Shown here piece by piece: positions 7,824 to 12,182 of a stretch of DNA of 12,182 bases. The notes beneath the pieces were generated by a model. The model saw only the letters and a program-made list of their open reading frames with translations. It was not told the DNA's origin and did no database searches. The translations under genes were made by a program, and so were the position numbers. Source of the DNA: an uncultured Rikenellaceae bacterium (GTDB lineage: Bacteria; Bacteroidota; Bacteroidia; Bacteroidales; Rikenellaceae); contig CAMTOL010000043.1 in NCBI GenBank assembly GCA_947074135.1, positions 1 to 12,182 on the forward strand. The letters are read 5' to 3'. Numbering within the stretch: the stretch's first letter is position 1; every line of letters begins with the position of its first letter.

Positions 7824-7881
7824 CAAGTCGGGTCGTCAACGCCGAAACAGAAATTCCGTAGGAATTTCCCGATCCGACTTG
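7824..7881. repeat. Nested palindrome with a 12-bp outer stem
   Basis: Outer arms CAAGTCGGGTCG (7824-7835) and CGATCCGACTTG (7870-7881) pair over 12 bp with one G.U on the + strand. Inside, GAAATTCC (7850-7857) and GGAATTTC (7861-7868) form a perfect 8-bp hairpin with a GTA loop. The nested shape is typical of repetitive extragenic palindromes or small non-autonomous elements. No second copy is present in this window. Confidence 0.7.
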
Positions 7882-7945
7882 TTTTTGGGTTTGTCTGAAA
7901 ATTGCTTGCAATTTTCTATTTGTCGATTATCGACAAACCCCAAAA
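7882..7945. repeat. Palindrome with two mutually exclusive foldings
   Basis: The 14-nt arms at 7882-7895 (TTTTTGGGTTTGTC) and 7932-7945 (GACAAACCCCAAAA) pair at 13 positions. Between them is a perfect hairpin, GAAAATTGC (7897-7905) with GCAATTTTC (7908-7916). The right arm can instead pair locally: TTTGTCGAT (7919-7927) with ATCGACAAA (7929-7937). TTTGTC therefore occurs twice and competes for the same GACAAA. Confidence 0.7.
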
Positions 7946-7964
7946 TTCGATGGTTCTGATTTTG

Positions 7965-8028
7965 CTCTACTTTACCTTTTGTGAACAAAAGGTAAAACCA
8001 AAAAACTTTTTGAAAAACTTCGTTTTTC
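7965..8028 (+). repeat. Two-hairpin intergenic repeat, copy 2 (receptor-HMA gap)
   Basis: Hairpin 1 has arms TTTACCTTTTG (7971-7981) and CAAAAGGTAAA (7986-7996) around a TGAA loop. A 15-nt linker (7997-8011) leads to hairpin 2, GAAAAAC (8012-8018) and GTTTTTC (8022-8028), around a TTC loop. Compared with copy 1 read on the minus strand, the closing pair of hairpin 1 changes from C-G to G-C. Hairpin 2 keeps seven pairs although several bases differ. The element points against the flanking leftward genes. Confidence 0.75.
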
Positions 8029-8031
8029 CTC

Positions 8032-8062
<31 letters not shown>

Positions 8063-8063
8063 T

Positions 8064-10196
8064 TTACAGCGTTATCCTTACACCTAGGTAAACTCGACGA
8101 CCCATCAACGGACCCCAAATCACAGCAGCATTAAAATCAGTCGAAAAGGGACTCTCTGCATTCAATACAGGATTAGTCTGCCTATAATCTAGCAAATTCT
8201 CGCACCCCAAATATATATTCCATCTCTTGAAATTCTTCGTGACCTGTGCATACAACATTGGATAGACTGGTGAATACGCCATACCTGACTGCTCAACCGT
8301 TGTAATTGGTAACCTCGATTGACCATTAATCTGTGCCGTAAAATCAAATACCCACTTGCGGAACTTTGTAGCGTATTGCAAGTTAATAAGCCCCTTAAAC
8401 TTATCGACCAAAGGTCGCTCGCGCTCTATAAACTCCTCGCTCATAGAATTTTGTAGTTTTATCCTAGTGTCGTTGTAACGAAAAGTAACCAATACATCGA
8501 AACGAGGCAATGGCTGCCAATTAAAGTCAATCTGATACGCAGTAGCAGTTGACCCGCCACGAAGATTATAGAAATAGACCTTCGAAGCATCCCACTCCAT
8601 ATCGGCAATCACCTGATTGGAAAACGAAGTGTGAAAAACATCAACGCTCACACTTGCATTATCATCTGCAGCAAGTCTGAACGTTTGCGTAAAACTGCCT
8701 CCAAAAGTAGCCCCACGCTCCATTCTATCCAGACCCTCGGCAATATCAATCATTCGCCCTGTTGCCAGTATCCCAATATTATCAGAGAGTAGCGACGCAG
8801 CACGATAACCCATACCTCCTGAGGCTCTAACAGTGGTTCGAGGAGTAATACTCCACTTCAGATGCGCCCTAGGAGTTGCATAAAACCCATAAAAATTGGC
8901 ATAATCGAGCCTAACTCCACCAATAAGAGTTAACTTGCTGCCAAGTGTGTAGGTGTATTCGGCAAAAACTCCACCCATCTTGTCGTTGCGCCCCAAATCC
9001 CAATCCCTGCTCATAACAGAACTAGGGTAGGGTTGCGATGAGATAGGATTAATATATCTGTCACTCAAATACTCGCCAATAAAATCCATAGTTGTCGATG
9101 CCCCAAAGAGCAAGGTGTGGTTGTCGCTCATATTCCAATAATATTTCAAATCGGCAAACAACGAGTTTTGACGTCCACTATAATCTTTAATCCCATAAAA
9201 TGCCTTTTGGCGGAAGTAGTTGTAGTCGGCTGTAAAAGCTAGGTTTGACCCATAGTCGTCAGTCGGTTTGGCAATCTTGAAAAAGGCATTAACCTGTTCG
9301 TTCTCAATATTAGAGCCGTAATAGTTTTGTTGTAATTCACGCTCAATACTGTGATCGAAGAGCATCTGTCCTCCCATTCGCTTGTCGGCAACGTACTTTA
9401 CTCCCCCACGAATCTGAACACCGCTTCGAGGGGCAATATACTGCCAATTATTGGACAATGTTAACAACCCTCCAACTGGCATATCGGCAAACCCATCGCC
9501 ATTGTGATCTCGTTTGAGTGGCTCGATAGAGAAGTGTCCAAAAATTGCAGTCGAAAGGTTTTCGTTGAGCTGCAACGACGAGGTGAGATTAACCTCCGAA
9601 CGCAACTCTTGATCAACATAAACATTAATAAATAGTGGTTCTTCGAGTTCTGGGCTTTTGGTTTGCATATTGATATGCCCAGTCATAGCTTCGCTCCCAG
9701 CCGACACCGTAGCAATCCCTTTTGAGATATGCACGCCCGAAAGCCAAGGTCCCGGCATATAGGTCAGCTCATAGGGCGAACTCAACCCACGAGAAACAAC
9801 CCTGCCATCTTGGAGTAGCGAAGTGTAAATCCCATTCAATCCCAACATACGTATTTGTTTAGTGCCGGTCACACCATCTGAGTTGCTAACGGTAATCGAA
9901 GCACTGTTTTCGAAACTCTCGGCAACATTGCAACAAGCCATTTTTTGAAGCCCCAATTTACCAACAACTTCTGTTTTCATTAGCTGATGCCCTCCAATGT
10001 AGTTTCCCCTTCTTACCCCACGTACTGCAATCTGCTCAATCTCTACCTCCTTGAATGTTACTGTGTCCTGCGCCTCCTTCTTTGTAAGGGTATCGCTTGT
10101 GGTAATAGACAAATTGAGCATCTCGCCTCTAGCTGTTGCTGTTAGTGAGATGCTCAATAATAGTGAAATCCAAAGACCTGTTTTTTTTATTCCCAT
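8064..10196 (-). CDS. TonB-dependent outer-membrane receptor, putative metal importer
   Basis: A 710-residue TonB-dependent receptor that would import a ligand across the outer membrane using TonB-ExbBD energy. A signal peptide of about 22 residues (cleavage after ATA) is followed by a possible TonB-box region (about 46-60). The plug spans about 65-180, including QIRMLGLNGIYTSLLQDGR, VHISKGIATVSAGSEAMTGHINM and a vicinal Cys88-Cys89 in KMACCNVAESFE. The remainder is a 22-strand-type barrel with a terminal strand YLGVRITL. I recall the ACCN-SESFE plug motif from Bacteroidota receptors encoded beside HMA proteins, which fits the HMA gene here and points to copper or another soft metal (inference). 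It lacks the N-terminal carboxypeptidase-like domain common in SusC-type receptors and has no SusD partner. It begins 76 bp after efp. Confidence 0.9.
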   Translation of the reverse strand: MGIKKTGLWISLLLSISLTATARGEMLNLSITTSDTLTKKEAQDTVTFKEVEIEQIAVRGVRRGNYIGGHQLMKTEVVGKLGLQKMACCNVAESFENSASITVSNSDGVTGTKQIRMLGLNGIYTSLLQDGRVVSRGLSSPYELTYMPGPWLSGVHISKGIATVSAGSEAMTGHINMQTKSPELEEPLFINVYVDQELRSEVNLTSSLQLNENLSTAIFGHFSIEPLKRDHNGDGFADMPVGGLLTLSNNWQYIAPRSGVQIRGGVKYVADKRMGGQMLFDHSIERELQQNYYGSNIENEQVNAFFKIAKPTDDYGSNLAFTADYNYFRQKAFYGIKDYSGRQNSLFADLKYYWNMSDNHTLLFGASTTMDFIGEYLSDRYINPISSQPYPSSVMSRDWDLGRNDKMGGVFAEYTYTLGSKLTLIGGVRLDYANFYGFYATPRAHLKWSITPRTTVRASGGMGYRAASLLSDNIGILATGRMIDIAEGLDRMERGATFGGSFTQTFRLAADDNASVSVDVFHTSFSNQVIADMEWDASKVYFYNLRGGSTATAYQIDFNWQPLPRFDVLVTFRYNDTRIKLQNSMSEEFIERERPLVDKFKGLINLQYATKFRKWVFDFTAQINGQSRLPITTVEQSGMAYSPVYPMLYAQVTKNFKRWNIYLGCENLLDYRQTNPVLNAESPFSTDFNAAVIWGPLMGRRVYLGVRITL

Positions 10197-10219
10197 TCTT
10201 CAATGTCGTCTTTGTTATA

Positions 10220-10259
10220 GTTTGTTTAGATTTGATGTAGATAATCCAACTAAACAAAC
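10220..10259. promoter_or_regulatory. 10-bp inverted repeat upstream of the TonB-dependent receptor
   Basis: GTTTGTTTAG (10220-10229) and CTAAACAAAC (10250-10259) are perfect complements separated by 20 nt, inside the 76-bp gap between efp and the receptor start. No T-run follows on the minus strand, so a terminator for efp is unlikely. An operator or leader stem-loop controlling the receptor is possible. No TAnnTTTG element is visible in the gap. Confidence 0.4.
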
Positions 10260-10272
10260 CCTTGTAAAAATA

Positions 10273-10839
10273 CTACTTAATACGTTCGTAGTATTCACGT
10301 GTGCGGGTGTCAACTCTAATTTTTTCGCCAGTTTGGATAAACAATGGAACACGAATTTCTGCACCAGTGTCAACTGTAGCTGGTTTAAGTACGTTGCTAC
10401 TTGCAGTGTCGCCTTTGAAACCAGGTTCGGTGTATGTAACCTCCATATCAATAACAGGAGGAAGTTCAGCCGAAAGTACCATCTCTTTTTCAGTATGGAA
10501 CATAGCCTCTACAACTTGCCCTTCGCGCATCAAATCGACATTGTCAATCATATTTTTGTCAATTACGATTTGTTCGAAAGTTTCGGTGTGCATAAAGTTG
10601 CAACCCATATCATCTTCGTAAAGATATTGATAAGGACGACGTTCAACACGAACTGGTTCAATTGCTACACCTGCTGTAAATGTGTTATCAATTGTGCGTC
10701 CATTTTCTAAGTTTTTAAGTTTTGTGCGGACAAAAGCTGGACCTTTGCCTGGTTTTACGTGTTGGAATTCAACTACAATGTAAGTTTTGCCGTTGAACTC
10801 GATGCACATTCCGTTTTTTAAATCTGCGGTAGTTGCCAT
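10273..10839 (-). CDS. efp: Elongation factor P
   Basis: Cytoplasmic translation factor that binds between the ribosomal P and E sites and relieves stalling at consecutive prolines. The 188 residues match the usual length and three-domain layout: a KOW-like N-terminal domain (about 1-65) and two OB-fold domains, ending in the signature [14 protein letters not shown]. The tip loop that reaches the peptidyl-transferase centre is PGKG with Lys32 at the modifiable position. It therefore belongs to the lysine type rather than the arginine type that is rhamnosylated by EarP; no modification enzyme lies in this window. A strong candidate -7 element lies 75 bp upstream. The receptor gene follows after 76 bp, so some read-through is possible. 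Confidence 0.97.
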   Translation of the reverse strand: MATTADLKNGMCIEFNGKTYIVVEFQHVKPGKGPAFVRTKLKNLENGRTIDNTFTAGVAIEPVRVERRPYQYLYEDDMGCNFMHTETFEQIVIDKNMIDNVDLMREGQVVEAMFHTEKEMVLSAELPPVIDMEVTYTEPGFKGDTASSNVLKPATVDTGAEIRVPLFIQTGEKIRVDTRTREYYERIK

Positions 10840-10914
10840 ATTATATTTAATTATGAATTATGAATTGAGTTTGTTTTTCTGTTGTTTAAAGCTTAAAATC
10901 ACTCAAACGAGGTG

Positions 10915-10922
10915 CAAAGGTA
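10915..10922 (-). promoter_or_regulatory. Candidate -7 promoter element of efp
   Basis: On the minus strand this reads TACCTTTG followed by CACC, an excellent match to TAnnTTTG and the same -7/CACC arrangement as at 11833-11844. It implies a leader of roughly 65-70 nt before the efp ATG. The -33 box is not obvious; TTTA-like sequences stand in its place. Confidence 0.6.
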
Positions 10923-10964
10923 GCTAAAATTCTTTAAACTACCTAAATTGTGACTTACGCATTG

Positions 10965-11117
10965 TCAATTGCCAAAGATGCCCGAAAAAGCCTCGCCTAT
11001 CTCCTTGAATACATATTTCCATCGAGTCGCAATGCCAATAAGTAGCGCTATAATTAATCCGTACATCAATTTTTCGTTTAGTGTGGTTCTGTTCCACCAC
11101 GCTTTTATTTTTTTCAT
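10965..11117 (-). CDS. Small single-pass membrane protein, 50 residues, unknown function
   Basis: An ATG-initiated frame of 50 codons ending in TGA. The peptide starts MKKIKAWWNRTTLNEKLMYG, continues with one hydrophobic segment at about residues 19-30 (YGLIIALLIGIA), and ends with a charged, amphipathic tail (TRWKYVFKEIGEAFSGIFGN). The basic, tryptophan-rich N-terminus and positive charges on both sides of the hydrophobic stretch suggest a short inner-membrane anchor. Its start lies 19 bp after the stop of the beta-barrel protein gene on the same strand, so they probably share a transcript. It ends 42 bp before the efp -7 element. The compact fit between neighbours and the coherent amino-acid pattern support a real gene, although I recognise no family. 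A longer + strand frame over the same bases looks spurious. Confidence 0.7.
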   Translation of the reverse strand: MKKIKAWWNRTTLNEKLMYGLIIALLIGIATRWKYVFKEIGEAFSGIFGN

Positions 11118-11136
11118 ATTCTTAATAAATGAGTCC

Positions 11137-11751
11137 TTAAAATTTCAAACCAAGACTCAGTGACAATACAGAACATCTATTCTCAAATGGACTGTTTTTT
11201 AACATCTCTAGAACGCCTATTTGATAGCGAGCATCGATTACTAAACCATTGTTAAAGGTGTATGAAAGTCCAACAGGGATAGACATCTCGAAAGTATGAA
11301 ATCTTTCGGATACGTTTATCAATTTTCCCTCAAAGGGTAGTTCGTTTGCCGTAGCCATAAATCCAACCTGAAAACCTGCTTTGACAGCTAATCCATTCCA
11401 AACATAGAAATTAGCCATCACTGGAGCTATTATGTTGTGGAGGATTGTCAAGTCTTTGTTTAGTTTAAAACAGGTTGAGGAGTAGAGAACATCGATTGTT
11501 GCTGAAAACCAACGGTTTACCTTTATTTCGCCAAAACCACCGATTAAAAGACCTGGTTGAGGAACAGCTTGACTGTTGATGTCGGTTGTTGATAAAAACG
11601 AATAGTTGCCGCCAATTTTTGGACCGAAAAATAACTCAATCGGTTCTGCACTTCCTGTCATTATTCTTCTTTGGCGAATAGTGTTATTTTGGGCTGCCGA
11701 GACAAGGTTAAGTAGCGATAAAATTGCAATAAGTAATGTTGTTTTTTTCAT
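11137..11751 (-). CDS. Small outer-membrane beta-barrel protein (PorT/OMP_b-brl-like)
   Basis: A 204-residue exported protein. A signal peptide (MKKTTLLIAILSLLNLVSAA, cut near residue 20) precedes a short basic linker and a mature part of alternating strands. These begin with ELFFGPKIGGNYSFL, a typical first strand of eight-stranded Bacteroidota barrels of the PorT or OmpA-like outer-membrane beta-barrel families. The last strand ends in LSLGLKF with C-terminal Phe. The specific role is unknown; no OmpA-type peptidoglycan-binding domain is present. A candidate -7 element (TATTTTTG) stands 61 bp upstream, inside a divergent promoter region shared with the rightward gene. The 50-residue membrane protein follows after 19 bp. 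Confidence 0.83.
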   Translation of the reverse strand: MKKTTLLIAILSLLNLVSAAQNNTIRQRRIMTGSAEPIELFFGPKIGGNYSFLSTTDINSQAVPQPGLLIGGFGEIKVNRWFSATIDVLYSSTCFKLNKDLTILHNIIAPVMANFYVWNGLAVKAGFQVGFMATANELPFEGKLINVSERFHTFEMSIPVGLSYTFNNGLVIDARYQIGVLEMLKNSPFENRCSVLSLSLGLKF

Positions 11752-11808
11752 AGTTTTTTCTGTTTACTCATTTTTTGAGATTTAAATTACCCAAAAAGAG
11801 TGATGTAT

Positions 11809-11844
11809 GGTGCAAAAATACAAAAAAACCGCTAACTTTGCACC
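11809..11844. promoter_or_regulatory. Divergent overlapping promoters with a symmetric core
   Basis: Two TAnnTTTG elements face away from each other. TATTTTTG on the minus strand (11820-11813) would serve the beta-barrel gene, and TAACTTTG on the plus strand (11833-11840) would serve the gene at 11898. Each is followed by CACC, so GGTGCAAA (11809-11816) and TTTGCACC (11837-11844) form an 8-bp inverted repeat. Only 12 bp separate the two elements, so each promoter's -33 region falls on the other's -7 element. Confidence 0.6.
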
Positions 11845-11897
11845 CAAATACTGACTAATTTTTTGTTGATTGAGGTCAACAATAGAAATATAAAAAA

Positions 11898-12182
11898 ATG
11901 TCACCACAACCAAAAGGCGAAAAAAAGTTTTCCGGTAAGCCTAAGACCGGCCGTAGTGATTACGGAGAAAGTAAGTCAAAGAGTTTTTCAAAATCTAGAC
12001 GAGAAAAACCAGACTGGGTAAAAGATGAACAGCGTAGCGATAGGGGCGAACGCCGATTTAATGACCGTCCTAAACGCGAGTACGGTTCTAGCGATAGAAA
12101 GGAGTTTTCTGAACGTCCAAAACGTTCGTTCTCTGATAAGGGTGACTATTCTGATCGTCCAAAACGTTCATTCTCTGATAAG
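11898..12182 (+). CDS. Basic, repeat-rich N-terminus of a 3'-partial protein (possible RluB-type pseudouridine synthase)
   Basis: An ATG-initiated frame of 95 codons runs open past the window end. The peptide is almost entirely Lys, Arg, Ser, Asp, Glu, Pro and Gly with no hydrophobic core, so it is probably disordered and RNA-binding. It contains a 14-residue tandem unit ending RPKRSFSDK: two copies at 12099-12140 and 12141-12182, plus a degenerate unit with NDRPKRE before them. Bacteroidota often carry such extensions on RNA enzymes, notably the large-subunit pseudouridine synthase RluB and some DEAD-box helicases. No catalytic domain is visible here, so the identity is a guess. A good -7 element (11833-11840) gives a leader of roughly 50 nt. 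Confidence 0.75.
   Translation, partial: MSPQPKGEKKFSGKPKTGRSDYGESKSKSFSKSRREKPDWVKDEQRSDRGERRFNDRPKREYGSSDRKEFSERPKRSFSDKGDYSDRPKRSFSDK
12099..12182 (+). repeat. In-frame 42-bp tandem repeat, two copies reaching the window end
   Basis: Units 12099-12140 and 12141-12182 each encode 14 residues, (K/G)(E/D)(F/Y)S(E/D)RPKRSFSDK, and are nearly identical over their last 27 bases. The array may continue outside the window. Unit length is a multiple of three, so copy-number change would keep the frame and vary the length of the basic tail. Confidence 0.85.

Noticed and set aside
7582..7911. 109-codon minus-strand frame overlapping the HMA-protein start and the palindromic gap
   Set aside because: It overlaps a well-supported gene in another frame, shows no signal or domain, and its sequence is composed of the intergenic repeats.
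8064..10196. SusC-type polysaccharide-utilisation receptor
   Set aside because: No SusD gene, glycoside hydrolase or N-terminal carboxypeptidase-like domain is present; the Cys-Cys plug and HMA neighbour point to metal.
10051..10710. 219-codon plus-strand frame antisense to the receptor start and efp
   Set aside because: It lies over two confident genes including highly conserved efp, and shows low-complexity composition with no domain.
10969..11163. 64-codon plus-strand frame opposite the 50-residue microprotein
   Set aside because: The minus-strand frame fits the operon spacing and membrane-protein pattern; the plus-strand one overlaps the end of the beta-barrel gene antisense and lacks such a pattern.

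Overview
The window looks like chromosomal DNA of a Bacteroidota member, most likely order Bacteroidales. The reasons are candidate -7 promoter elements of the form TAnnTTTG (often followed by CACC), envelope genes typical of the phylum (a TonB-dependent receptor, small beta-barrel proteins, a porin-like barrel), moderate-to-low GC, and weak Shine-Dalgarno sequences. The chorismate synthase variant resembles what I remember from Alistipes-type (Rikenellaceae) genomes, but that placement is from memory and uncertain.

Layout. Positions 1-2050 read rightwards: the 3' part of a WecA/MraY-like polyprenyl-phosphate sugar-1-phosphate transferase, a perfect 14-bp terminator hairpin, then galE (UDP-glucose 4-epimerase). 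galE converges on a long leftward block, with a terminator hairpin at 2070-2104 that may serve both sides. The leftward block, in transcription order from 11751 down to 2128, is: small outer-membrane beta-barrel protein, an easily missed 50-residue single-pass membrane protein, efp (elongation factor P, with its own candidate promoter), a TonB-dependent receptor with a vicinal Cys-Cys in its plug, a secreted heavy-metal-associated (HMA) domain protein, an FAD-dependent dehydrogenase, aroA, aroC, and a porin-like outer-membrane protein. At the right edge a divergent rightward gene begins at 11898. It encodes a basic, disordered, tandemly repeated N-terminus, possibly the extension of an RluB-type pseudouridine synthase, and is cut by the window end.

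How the genes fit together. aroA and aroC encode the last two steps of the shikimate pathway to chorismate. The receptor and the HMA protein look like an outer-membrane import plus periplasmic metal-handling pair, probably for copper or another soft metal (inference). The HMA, FAD-dehydrogenase and aroA genes are spaced 7 and 14 bp apart and are probably co-transcribed.

The most unusual material is non-coding. The 408-bp gap between receptor and HMA gene is packed with palindromes and ends in a (TTTC)7 microsatellite abutting the receptor stop codon. One two-hairpin module there recurs in inverted orientation between aroA and aroC, with identical spacing and compensatory base changes in both stems. 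This suggests a dispersed, structure-conserved repeat family. No tRNA, rRNA, CRISPR array, insertion sequence or phage gene was recognised.
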